The translations under genes and the position numbers were made by a program. The notes under the pieces are model-generated. The model saw only the letters and a list, made by a program, of their open reading frames with translations, was not told the origin of the DNA and did no database searches. From positions 1-64,000 of the forward strand of contig NZ_JAMSHT010000001.1 of assembly GCF_023805295.1 (NCBI RefSeq): a DNA stretch of 64,000 bases. Reading direction: 5' to 3'. This document shows positions 55,365-63,196 of this stretch, in pieces. The stretch's first letter is position 1. Every line of letters starts with the position of its first letter. The DNA is from Sphingomicrobium sediminis (GTDB taxonomy: Bacteria; Pseudomonadota; Alphaproteobacteria; Sphingomonadales; Sphingomonadaceae).

Positions 55365-56824
55365 CCCAGCATCAGCTCCGCGGTTGCTTCGGCCGAGCCG
55401 ACGACGCCGGGAATGCCCGCGCCCGGATGGGTTCCCGCGCCGACGAAATAGAGGTTGGACAACTTGTCGTCGCGATTGTGGGTGCGGAAATAGGCCGACT
55501 GGGTGAGGACCGGCTCAAGGCTGAAGGCGCTGCCCAAGTGCGCGAACAGGTCGGTCTGGAAATCCTTGGGCGTATAGTGGAACTGCGTCCGGATCCGCTT
55601 GCGGATGTCGGGGATCAGCCGCTCTTCGAGCGTGTCGTAGACCACCTCGGCATATTCCGCCCCGAACTTGTCCCAATCGACGTCCGCCTTGCCCATGTGC
55701 GGCACCGGCGCGAGCGCGTAGAAGGTCGAGCAGCCCTCGGGCGCCATCGACGGGTCGGTCTTGGTCGGGTGGTGCAGGTAGAGCGACGGATCGGTCGCCA
55801 GGTTGCCCTTGTTGTAAATGTCCTTGAGCAGGCCTTTGTAGCGCGGCCCGAACATGATCATGTGATGCGGCACATCGGGGCAGGTGCCCTCGAGGCCGAA
55901 ATGCAGCACGAAGAGCGAAGGGCTGAAGCGCTTCTTCGCCATCTTTTTGTGCATCTTGGGCCCGCGTGGGTGGTCGATAAGGCCGTAGGTCGCGACGACG
56001 TCGCCATTCGACGCGATGGCATCGGCAGTGCCGGTCCAGCCGCTGGCGGTGGTGACGCCGGTGACCTTGTCGCCCGCCGTCTCGATCTTGGTCACCGCAT
56101 CGCCGAGCCGGATCGTCCCACCCAGTCGCTCGAACAGGGCAACCATGCCGGCGATCAGGCGATTGGTGCCGCCCATGGCGAACCAGACGCCGCCATCGCG
56201 CTCCAGCTTGTGGATCAGCGCATAGACCGAGGAACAGGTCATCGGATTGCCGCCAACCAGCAAGGTGTGGAAGCTCAGCGCCTGGCGAAGGTGCGGCTCC
56301 TTCACATATTGCGCCACAATAGAGTAGACGCTGCGCCAGGCCTGGTATTTGGCGAGGCTCGGCGCAGCCTTGAGCATATCGCCAAGGCTCAGGAATGCCT
56401 TGGTGCCGAGCTTTTCATAGCCTTCGTGGAAGACGCCCGCGCTATAATCGAGAAACTTCTTGTAGCCCTCGACATCGTCGGGGTTGAGCTTGTTGATCTG
56501 CGTGAACAGGCGCTGGTCGTCATTGGTGTAGTCGAACCGTACGCCATCGGGCCAATCGAGCGCGTAGAAGGGATCGACCGGCACCAGGTCGACATCGTCG
56601 GACAGCTTCTGGTTCGACAGTTTCCACAGGGCCTTGAGGCAATCGGGATCGGTGATGACCGTCGGGCCGCCGTCGAAGACATGCCCGTCACGCTCCCAAT
56701 AATAAGCGCGGCCGCCGGGCTTGTCCCGTGCTTCCACGATGGTAGTCTGGATGCCTGCCGATTGCAGCCGGATGGCAAGCGCGAGCCCCCCGAAACCCGA
56801 GCCGATGACGATTGCAGTTTTCAA
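55361..56824 (-). CDS. crtI: Phytoene desaturase
   Basis: A 487-residue FAD-dependent desaturase converting phytoene to lycopene. The Rossmann start AIVIGSGFGGLALAIRLQSAG and VEARDKPGGRAYYWERDGHVFDGGP are typical, and the C-terminal signature YFVGAGTHPGAGIPGVVGSA is intact. The start codon is TTG (56824), six bases after the crtY stop; no ATG or GTG fits before the FAD loop. Confidence 0.94.
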   Translation of the reverse strand: MKTAIVIGSGFGGLALAIRLQSAGIQTTIVEARDKPGGRAYYWERDGHVFDGGPTVITDPDCLKALWKLSNQKLSDDVDLVPVDPFYALDWPDGVRFDYTNDDQRLFTQINKLNPDDVEGYKKFLDYSAGVFHEGYEKLGTKAFLSLGDMLKAAPSLAKYQAWRSVYSIVAQYVKEPHLRQALSFHTLLVGGNPMTCSSVYALIHKLERDGGVWFAMGGTNRLIAGMVALFERLGGTIRLGDAVTKIETAGDKVTGVTTASGWTGTADAIASNGDVVATYGLIDHPRGPKMHKKMAKKRFSPSLFVLHFGLEGTCPDVPHHMIMFGPRYKGLLKDIYNKGNLATDPSLYLHHPTKTDPSMAPEGCSTFYALAPVPHMGKADVDWDKFGAEYAEVVYDTLEERLIPDIRKRIRTQFHYTPKDFQTDLFAHLGSAFSLEPVLTQSAYFRTHNRDDKLSNLYFVGAGTHPGAGIPGVVGSAEATAELMLG

Positions 56825-56830
56825 GGGAAA

Positions 56831-57985
56831 TTACTCCATGATCGCCTTGATGGCGCGGCTGATGCGAACGGGCGGGACGCCCGCAAGCGTGCGGAATTTG
56901 TCTCGAAAGGTGGACTTGCCCGCATAGAAGCGCTCAATCAACCCAGCAGGAAGGCTGTAGAAGCGCTGCATCACACGCCAGCGCTGCGGCGGATCGGCAG
57001 CATTGAACAGCATGCGCGTCAGCATCCGCTCGAACCCGGTATCCTTCCAATGGTCGGTAGCCCGCTTGCGGGTCGCCTTGGCGAGCGCCTCGCCATCCAT
57101 CGGCATTTCCGCTGCGAGCCAGGTCGCGAAGCTCGCCGCATGGGGTAGCGAATAGCTGGTCAGGTAATGGAAGAAGCCGCCTCGCACTCCGGCACGCGCA
57201 ACCGGCGAGTCCTTAGGCCAAAGTTTCTCCCATTCGCCGTCCATCACGACGGGCAGGACGCCGTCTTCCTCGTGGAGGACGCGGTGGTTGGCCCAGCCTT
57301 GTTCGGCAGCATAAGCGCCGATGCGCTGCGCCAGCATGCGGCGGTCGAGTTGCGGCTCGAGCTGGTAATAGGTGTCCTCGACGAAGACGCGGTTCTCGTC
57401 GAAGGGCAGGCAATAGACGAAGCGATAACCATCGGCCTGGTCGACGGTGGCGTCCATGATGATCGGGTGGCTGAGGCCGTGGCCGCCCTCGACTTCGAGC
57501 ATCTGGCCGACGAATTTCTGGAAGCCGCAGCGTAGCGCCTCGGGACGGCAATTGATGCCCCGGGCATCGAGCGTGGCGCCCGCCTGCATCTTGGTGCCAT
57601 CCGACAGCTTGATGTGAGTGGGGCCGATTTCGCAGACATCGGCATGCATGATCCGATCGCCGAGCTTTTTCCGCAGCTCCTCATCGAAGCGATCTGAGGT
57701 GATCGAATTGTAGCGCTGGTCGAAGACGCGTCGATATTTCGGGAAGCGCACCGAATTGCACTCCCAGCTCTGGACGACCATCGGCCGCACCAGCGCCAGT
57801 TCCTCTTCGCCAAGATCGCTGTCGAAGAAGGACCAGACATGATTGCCGCCAAGGCTGCCGTCGCGCTCGACCAGCCGGACATCGAGATCGGGATGCGCAC
57901 GCACGACGGCGAGCGCCGCAAGGCCGCCTGCCAGCCCGCCGCCGACGATGATCAGATCGGGTCGCTCCCCCATAAGCCGCACCAT
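56831..57985 (-). CDS. crtY: Lycopene beta-cyclase
   Basis: A 384-residue CrtY-type cyclase: DLIIVGGGLAGGLAALAV dinucleotide fold, LGGNHVWSFFDSDL, and the cyclase motifs VFVEDTYYQ and SYSLPHAASFATWL. It closes both ends of lycopene to beta-ionone rings. ATG 57985 is chosen; ATG 57973 or TTG 58009 are possible. First gene of the leftward crt operon, divergent from the hydroxylase gene. Confidence 0.93.
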   Translation of the reverse strand: MVRLMGERPDLIIVGGGLAGGLAALAVVRAHPDLDVRLVERDGSLGGNHVWSFFDSDLGEEELALVRPMVVQSWECNSVRFPKYRRVFDQRYNSITSDRFDEELRKKLGDRIMHADVCEIGPTHIKLSDGTKMQAGATLDARGINCRPEALRCGFQKFVGQMLEVEGGHGLSHPIIMDATVDQADGYRFVYCLPFDENRVFVEDTYYQLEPQLDRRMLAQRIGAYAAEQGWANHRVLHEEDGVLPVVMDGEWEKLWPKDSPVARAGVRGGFFHYLTSYSLPHAASFATWLAAEMPMDGEALAKATRKRATDHWKDTGFERMLTRMLFNAADPPQRWRVMQRFYSLPAGLIERFYAGKSTFRDKFRTLAGVPPVRISRAIKAIME

Positions 57986-58044
57986 CGGCTCGCCACGCCG
58001 CTTCGTCAATCAAGACTTCATTGTCTGCTGCTAGGGGTCATGGC

Positions 58045-58854
58045 ATGAGTTCGACCATGGTTACCGCCATCATCCTGTCCGCAATCGCGATGAGCATCAT
58101 CGTGGCGCTGCGCTATTTCGCGACCAGCGGCCTGTTCGCGGCGTGGACGGCGAAGCGTTTTCCTGGGCGCATGGCCGAGCAGGGCCGCCAAGTTCGCATG
58201 GAGATCTTCTATTCGCTATTGAGCGCTGCCATTTACGGCATTCCTGCGGGAATCATCGCCTGGGGCTGGGACACGCAGGGCTGGACCCTCGTCTACACTG
58301 ACGCGGACGCCTATCCGCTGTGGTGGATGCCGGTGAGCCTGTTCCTTTACCTCTTCCTCCACGATACCTGGTTCTACTGGACCCACCGCGCGATGCACTG
58401 GCCGCCTTTGTTCAAAAAGATGCATGCGGTCCACCATGCCAGTCGCCCGCCGACGGCCTGGGCCGCGATGAGCTTCCACCCCTGGGAATCGCTCACCGGC
58501 GCCATCGTTATCCCGGTGCTGGTCTTCGTCATCCCGATCCATATCGGCGTGCTGTTCGCCGTGCTCTTCATCATGACGTTGATGGGGGTCACCAATCATA
58601 TGGGTTGGGAATTGTTTCCCAAATGGCTGGTTCATGGGCGGTTAGGTCGCCACCTGATAACTGCCAGCCATCACGAGCTTCACCATCAGAAATATCGGTG
58701 CAATTATGGACTTTACTTCCGTTTCTGGGACCGGGTCTGCGGGACGGACCGCGGGCTTGGCGAATTTCAAACGCCCCGTCGGCCTCGCCGCGATCGCGCT
58801 GTCGCTGACGGCAGCGGCCCCGGCATCGTCGGTCTCGCCCGCGAGCGTAGCTAG
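58045..58854 (+). CDS. Sterol desaturase-family membrane hydroxylase, candidate carotenoid ring hydroxylase
   Basis: A 269-residue membrane protein with the eight-histidine di-iron pattern: HDTWFYWTHRAMH, HAVHHAS, and HHELHHQ, plus about four spans. It belongs to the fatty acid hydroxylase/sterol desaturase superfamily; beside crtY it probably hydroxylates the beta-ionone ring. The motif spacing differs from classical CrtZ, so another ring position (CrtG-like) is possible. The recognisable domain stops at DRVCGTDRGLGEF near residue 242. The remaining 27 residues are Arg/Gly-rich and lie over the start of the next gene in another frame. ATG 58045 has AGGGG upstream. Confidence 0.82.
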   Translation: MSSTMVTAIILSAIAMSIIVALRYFATSGLFAAWTAKRFPGRMAEQGRQVRMEIFYSLLSAAIYGIPAGIIAWGWDTQGWTLVYTDADAYPLWWMPVSLFLYLFLHDTWFYWTHRAMHWPPLFKKMHAVHHASRPPTAWAAMSFHPWESLTGAIVIPVLVFVIPIHIGVLFAVLFIMTLMGVTNHMGWELFPKWLVHGRLGRHLITASHHELHHQKYRCNYGLYFRFWDRVCGTDRGLGEFQTPRRPRRDRAVADGSGPGIVGLARERS

Positions 58855-59239
58855 CAGCGCGGCCTCGGCCAGCCTGACGGTCGAGGTCTACAATGTGCGC
58901 AACGACAAGGGCGAGATCCGCATCTGCATGACGCAGGACGTCGAGAATTTCCTCGACTGCCGCGACGATCCGGGTGCGGTGAAGGTGCAGGTTCCGGCCT
59001 TTCGCGACGAAGGCGTCATCGAGGTTCCGGAATTGACCGCGGGGACGTGGGTGGCGCTGCTGCTTCATGACGAAAATGCCAATGGCAAGATGTCGAAAGC
59101 GCTTGGCATTCCCAAGGAAGGTTTCGGCTTTTCGGGCAATCCGGCGATCCGCATGGGGCCGCCGCGCGCCGAGGATGTGCGCTTCGACCTGCCCGCCGGT
59201 CATTCGACCCAGCGCGTGAAGATGAAATATATCCTCTAG
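58757..59239 (+). CDS. DUF2141 secreted protein
   Basis: A protein of 160 residues from TTG 58757. It has a signal peptide (NFKRPVGLAAIALSLTAAAPA) and a beta-sandwich DUF2141 domain (LTVEVYNVRNDKGEIRICMTQ, GTWVALLLHDENANGKMSK, FGFSGNPAIRMGPP). ATG 58706 is also in frame but would put 17 hydrophilic residues before the leader. Either start overlaps the hydroxylase gene by 98 or 149 bases in a different frame. DUF2141 proteins recur beside carotenoid genes in sphingomonads as far as I recall; role unknown. Confidence 0.85.
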   Translation: MANFKRPVGLAAIALSLTAAAPASSVSPASVASSAASASLTVEVYNVRNDKGEIRICMTQDVENFLDCRDDPGAVKVQVPAFRDEGVIEVPELTAGTWVALLLHDENANGKMSKALGIPKEGFGFSGNPAIRMGPPRAEDVRFDLPAGHSTQRVKMKYIL

Positions 59240-59273
59240 CCGCGCGCGGAAAATCCCGCTTTAGTGCCGCTCT

Positions 59274-60170
59274 ATGGCACAACAGCAAGCCGAACAGATT
59301 GCCGAGGGCGCCGTCGACACGACGGTGCGCCTGTTCGAGGATCTCGACCAGATCGCGATTGCGGTTGGCAGCTATCGGCTGAGCCTGCTCGATATCCTGA
59401 CGATCCTCGTCACCGTCATCATTCTGTTCGTGGTGGCGCGCATGGCGCTGTGGGGGATCAAAAGGCTCATCCGCCGCGCCAAGAGGTTCGATCCTGCGCA
59501 AAGCCTGCTGGCGGAAAAACTCGCGACTATCGCGGTCATCGCGGTCGCCTTCTTCATCGGTATCGATCTGGTCGGCTTCGACCTCTCGACTTTGGCCGTC
59601 TTCTCGGGCGCGCTGGGCCTCGCGGTCGGTTTCGGGCTCCAGAAGACATTCGGTAACCTCATCGCCGGCATCATCCTGCTGATGGACCGCTCGGTAAAGC
59701 CGGGCGATGTCATCGTCGTTGGCGACACGTTCGGGGCGATCAGCAAGATCGGCACCCGCGCCGTCAGCGTCATTACGCGCGACGGCAAGGAGCATCTCAT
59801 CCCGAACGAGCTCCTGATGACCGAGCCGGTCGAGAACTGGTCCTATTCCTCGCGCAACGTGCGCGTGCAGATCCCGGTGGGGGTGAGCTATTCGAGCGAC
59901 CTTGAACTGGTCGAACAGATATTGATCGAATGCACGACCGCTTGCGACCGCGTGCTCAAGAGCCCGAAGCCCAATGTCTGGCTCAAGGAATTTGGCGACA
60001 ATAGCGTCAATTTCGAGATTCAGGCCTGGATCATGGACCCCGAAAGCGGTGTCGGGAATGTCCGTTCGGCGGTGCTCAAAGCAATCTGGTGGCGCTTCAA
60101 GGAAGAGAATATCGAAATCCCCTTCCCGCAGCGCGACGTCTACATCAAGACGATGCCCGACAAGGGCTGA
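59274..60170 (+). CDS. Mechanosensitive ion channel, MscS family
   Basis: A 298-residue small-conductance mechanosensitive channel. Three spans (LSLLDILTILVTVIILFVVA, ATIAVIAVAFFIGIDLVGF, LSTLAVFSGALGLAVGFGLQK), the last being the pore helix with its Gly/Ala packing, then the MscS beta-domain signature LIAGIILLMDRSVKPGDVI and a C-terminal alpha/beta domain. Opens on membrane tension to relieve osmotic shock. Confidence 0.92.
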   Translation: MAQQQAEQIAEGAVDTTVRLFEDLDQIAIAVGSYRLSLLDILTILVTVIILFVVARMALWGIKRLIRRAKRFDPAQSLLAEKLATIAVIAVAFFIGIDLVGFDLSTLAVFSGALGLAVGFGLQKTFGNLIAGIILLMDRSVKPGDVIVVGDTFGAISKIGTRAVSVITRDGKEHLIPNELLMTEPVENWSYSSRNVRVQIPVGVSYSSDLELVEQILIECTTACDRVLKSPKPNVWLKEFGDNSVNFEIQAWIMDPESGVGNVRSAVLKAIWWRFKEENIEIPFPQRDVYIKTMPDKG

Positions 60171-60205
60171 CCGACGAACAGGTGATCAGCCCTTTCGGAG
60201 ATTCT

Positions 60206-60387
60206 CTAGAGCGAGACCTGCACACCGACCGAGATGCTGTGCATCCGATAGGTATCATCCTCTTCGCGACCGAAGAAGTTGGTGAAGGCGGCGTCGGGCG
60301 CGTTGAAGAAGCGATAACGCGCAACGCCCTGCCGGCCGGCAGCAGGATTGCGCTCGCCATCGCGATCAGAAGATGAGCCTTTTTCAT
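60206..60387 (-). pseudogene. Remnant of an outer-membrane protein gene, frameshifted
   Basis: A good ribosome site (AGGGGAA) and ATG 60387 open a signal peptide MKKAHLLIAMASAILLPAG. The following sequence in that frame is Ser/Arg-rich and meaningless, but one frame over it reads RYRFFNAPDAAFTNFFGRE and ends HSISVGVQVSL with stop at 60206, a typical outer-membrane barrel C-terminus. A single-base shift near 60330-60345 would join them. Even joined, about 60 residues is too short for a barrel, so most of the gene is missing. A real short protein or a sequence error are alternatives. Confidence 0.5.
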
Positions 60388-60469
60388 CGTCAATTTCCCC
60401 TGTGATGAAGCCATCTGCGCCATTGCATTTGGCCATCTGCATTGTGGAAATTGGCGGTTTCGCGGAAAA

Positions 60470-60485
60470 TAGGGCATATGCCCTA
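60470..60485. promoter_or_regulatory. Perfect 16-bp palindrome before the LuxR-type regulator gene
   Basis: TAGGGCATATGCCCTA is fully self-complementary, centred 33 bp before the regulator ATG in the divergent intergenic region. Its position and symmetry suggest an operator, perhaps for autoregulation by the dimeric LuxR-type protein. Confidence 0.6.
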
Positions 60486-60510
60486 GATTAAGTTTGAGGG
60501 GGAAATTGCG

Positions 60511-61521
60511 ATGGAATTGTCCAGCGCAGAAGTAGAGCAAGTCGCCGAAATCCAACGCCGATTGCTCGAATTGCCGCGCGATCGTTCGATGGGTGCGATC
60601 CGCGAAATTCTCGAGCGCATTGCCGAATTTGTCGGGGCCAAAGGAGGCTGGTCGGGCAACTGGTTCGATGGCCAGCTGGTTTTCGTGCCGCTCAATATCG
60701 GACCACAGATCGAGCAGCAGATTCTCGACAATTATCTGGGCATCGACGAGGAGGGCTTCTTCCTCATGAAAGACCCGGATTATGAAGCGACTAACCGGAT
60801 GCGGCGCGAGATGGGTAGCAATGTCGCGCCCGACTGGGAGGTCTATCCGGACTCGGTACGCAGCGAAGACTGGTTCACGTCCATTTTCGTGCCAGCCGGG
60901 GCGGAATGGGTGATCGGCATGACCGCGCGCCTGCCGGTCGGCGAAGCGATCATGGTCTTCACCTATGCAAGCAAGGACGATCCCAATTATCGCAACGAGC
61001 GGACGGTCGCGAAATTCAAGCTCATCCACCCGGCCTTCGTGGCTGCCTTCGAGCGCCTGTACGAGATGAGTTTCGACCGGGACACGTTCCTCGGGCTGAT
61101 CGACATCTTTCCCTATCCCGCGATCCTGAAGGCCAATGACGGCGAGATTTGTGCGACCAGCCCTGGTGCCAAGGGCACGGATTGGGAGGGCATGGTGTCG
61201 AAGGACGAACCGCGCGTATTCGTCCTGCAAGGCCCGAACCTGCCGGATTTGCGCGGGACACAGCTCGCCATCGACTTGTCCGACAGCGATGCGGATCTCA
61301 ATCATCTAGGGCGCAAGGCGGGCCTGTCCGAGCGGCAGAGCGAGGTCGCCGAGCAGATCGCCATGGGTCATTCCGACAAGGAAATTGCGCGCACGCTCGG
61401 CATCAGTCCCAATACGGCGCGGCGGCATTGCGAGGCGGTGCTGGACCGGCTGCGGGTCAATTCGCGCAGCGGCGTCTTGATGGCCTTGCTTAGCGGACGG
61501 AGCCCGCGGCGGCTGGCCTGA
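60511..61521 (+). CDS. LuxR-type (GerE helix-turn-helix) transcriptional regulator
   Basis: A 336-residue regulator. The C-terminal LuxR/GerE domain is clear (about 268-325): GLSERQSEVAEQIAMGHSDKEIARTLGISPNTARRHCEAVLDRL in outline, with the recognition helix at SPNTARRHCEAVL. The N-terminal 260 residues look like a GAF/PAS-type sensor without acyl-homoserine-lactone-domain hallmarks, so an unknown ligand is expected. GGGGGAA precedes the ATG. A perfect palindrome lies just upstream. Confidence 0.82.
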   Translation: MELSSAEVEQVAEIQRRLLELPRDRSMGAIREILERIAEFVGAKGGWSGNWFDGQLVFVPLNIGPQIEQQILDNYLGIDEEGFFLMKDPDYEATNRMRREMGSNVAPDWEVYPDSVRSEDWFTSIFVPAGAEWVIGMTARLPVGEAIMVFTYASKDDPNYRNERTVAKFKLIHPAFVAAFERLYEMSFDRDTFLGLIDIFPYPAILKANDGEICATSPGAKGTDWEGMVSKDEPRVFVLQGPNLPDLRGTQLAIDLSDSDADLNHLGRKAGLSERQSEVAEQIAMGHSDKEIARTLGISPNTARRHCEAVLDRLRVNSRSGVLMALLSGRSPRRLA

Positions 61522-62611
61522 CACTCGATCGTGCAAAATGGTCGGCGATGATGCGGGCGATGCGTTGTCCGGCTTTGCCATCGCCATAGGGTTCGGCTTT
61601 TGCGCGCATGGCGGCTAGCCGGGCAGGGCTGGCAAAGAGCTGCTCCACTTCTTCGATGATCCGGTCGGTATCGGTGCCGATCAGGCGCAGCTGGCCCGTC
61701 TCGATCCCCTCCGGGCGCTCGGTTCGCTGGCGGAGGATGAAAAGCGGCGTACCGAGATAGGGGGCTTCTTCCTGCATGCCGCCGGAATCCGAGAGGATGA
61801 GGTCGGCATCACGCATTGCGCGCAACATTTCGGCATGCCGCAATGCGCGGTGGAGGACGATATTGTCATGATCGCCCAAGGCCTTGGTCCATTTGCAGCG
61901 GATGGCGGGATTGGGATGCATCACCACATCGATCCGGTATGTCCCGAGCATGGCCAATCGTGACAAGGCTGCCATGACCTGGTCCAGCGGCCGGCCCCAA
62001 TTTTCGCGGCGGTGGCACGTAACCAGTAGGTGGAGCGCCTTGTCCTGTGATTGTTGGACCGGGGCTAGTTGCGCGATGCGGCGCTTGAGCATGTCCACGC
62101 CGCTATTGCCGGTGACATGGACCGAGCCCTTCACGCCTTGTGTGCGAAGGTTGGTGGCGGCTTCCTCGGTCGGGGCAAAGAGCAATTGCGCGTGCCGGTC
62201 GATGGCGACACGGAAATCTTCCTCGGGCCATGGGTGATGGCGATCGAAACTGCGCAGGCCAGCCTCGACATGTGCCAGAGGCAGGCTGAATTTGCGTGCG
62301 GCGATGGCGCCGCCGAACGCGCTTGCCGTATCACCCTGGCAGATCACGAGCGCCGGCGGCGGTGTCATGTGCCGTTCGAAGGCCGCGGCGATCCGACCGG
62401 CATGGTCGAAGGGGTCGGTCTCGGCGACGCATCTCAGATCGATGCGGGGAATTGGCGGGAAGTCGAAGTCGATCAGCTGCAGGCCCGGATGCTGCCCGGT
62501 GCAGATTGCGCGAAGCGAGCATCCTCGCTGGGCCAGCGCCTGGGCGACGGAGGCGAGCTTGATCGCCTCGGGACGTGTCCCGATGACGAGATCGATAATG
62601 GGATGTTGCAG
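61490..62611 (-). CDS. wecB: UDP-N-acetylglucosamine 2-epimerase, non-canonical start
   Basis: A GT-B-fold epimerase making UDP-ManNAc from UDP-GlcNAc: IGTRPEAIKLASVAQAL, VICQGDTASAFGGAIAA, HVEAGLRSFDRHHPWPEEDFR, TCHRRENWG and SDSGGMQEEAPYLG. The conserved N-terminus is in frame up to about 62597, but no ATG, GTG or TTG occurs in this frame between the upstream gene's stop (62666) and ATG 62368, which lies far inside the domain. I place the start at CTG 62611, just after AGGGGG; ATT 62599 is the alternative. This gives 373 residues, the normal length. Its 3' end overlaps the convergent regulator by 32 bases. Confidence 0.75.
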   Translation of the reverse strand: MQHPIIDLVIGTRPEAIKLASVAQALAQRGCSLRAICTGQHPGLQLIDFDFPPIPRIDLRCVAETDPFDHAGRIAAAFERHMTPPPALVICQGDTASAFGGAIAARKFSLPLAHVEAGLRSFDRHHPWPEEDFRVAIDRHAQLLFAPTEEAATNLRTQGVKGSVHVTGNSGVDMLKRRIAQLAPVQQSQDKALHLLVTCHRRENWGRPLDQVMAALSRLAMLGTYRIDVVMHPNPAIRCKWTKALGDHDNIVLHRALRHAEMLRAMRDADLILSDSGGMQEEAPYLGTPLFILRQRTERPEGIETGQLRLIGTDTDRIIEEVEQLFASPARLAAMRAKAEPYGDGKAGQRIARIIADHFARSSVRPAAAGSVR

Positions 62612-62665
62612 GAGGCCCCCTAGCTCGGCCTGCCCGTTATGGCTTCGTAACGAGCGTTGCGCAAG

Positions 62666-63196
62666 CTAGCGCGCGAACAGTGCGAAGAGCGTCTCGTTGT
62701 CGCTGCTGTCGGCGATATCCTCGTGGATGATGGCAAGACCGTAATGGGCAGCAGCGCCCGCCGAGCAGATGGCGGCCATGGCCGGATGATGAGCGGCGCG
62801 TACCAATTGGGCGGCCTTCGAGGTGCTGTCGACCGGCACGCTGGTCCAGCCATGCTGGGTAATGAAGGCGCTGCACTGGCCGAGCGCGGCCTGGTGGCTG
62901 AGCACATGGGCAATGTCGCCGATCTCGCCACAGCCCGCCAAGACATGGGCAATGGGAATGGCGGCCTCGTCGAGCTTGCGCAGGCCGCGTGTCGTCCAGC
63001 GTTCGGCATCGGGTACGTCGCCGATCAGGCTGTTGCGCAGCGGGATGACGGCAAAGTCAGCCGCACCTTTTTCGAACGCCTCCTGCATCGCCTCGAAACT
63101 GGCGATCGGACGAGGGCGCATCGTCGGGGCGAGCCGTTTGGCGGCAATCGCTGAATAGCTCGTCTCGTCGCCGAGATGGAGGACGGTCTCGTTCAT
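62666..63196 (-). CDS. Prephenate dehydratase-like protein lacking the ACT domain
   Basis: A 176-residue protein with the periplasmic-binding-like fold of prephenate dehydratase: VLHLGDETSYSAIAAKRL, AVIPLRNSLIGDV in place of the usual PIENS, and DSSDNETLFALF near the end. The catalytic Thr-Arg-Phe triplet of known enzymes reads Thr-Leu-Phe here, and the regulatory ACT domain is absent. It may have lost or changed activity. Coupled (ATGA) to the class II DAHP synthase upstream of it; the wecB frame follows immediately after its stop. Confidence 0.7.
   Translation of the reverse strand: MNETVLHLGDETSYSAIAAKRLAPTMRPRPIASFEAMQEAFEKGAADFAVIPLRNSLIGDVPDAERWTTRGLRKLDEAAIPIAHVLAGCGEIGDIAHVLSHQAALGQCSAFITQHGWTSVPVDSTSKAAQLVRAAHHPAMAAICSAGAAAHYGLAIIHEDIADSSDNETLFALFAR

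Noticed and set aside
54435..58854. crtE, crtW or aerobic photosynthesis genes near the crt cluster
   Set aside because: I looked for ketolase, geranylgeranyl diphosphate synthase and bch/puf genes in 52881-61521 and found none.
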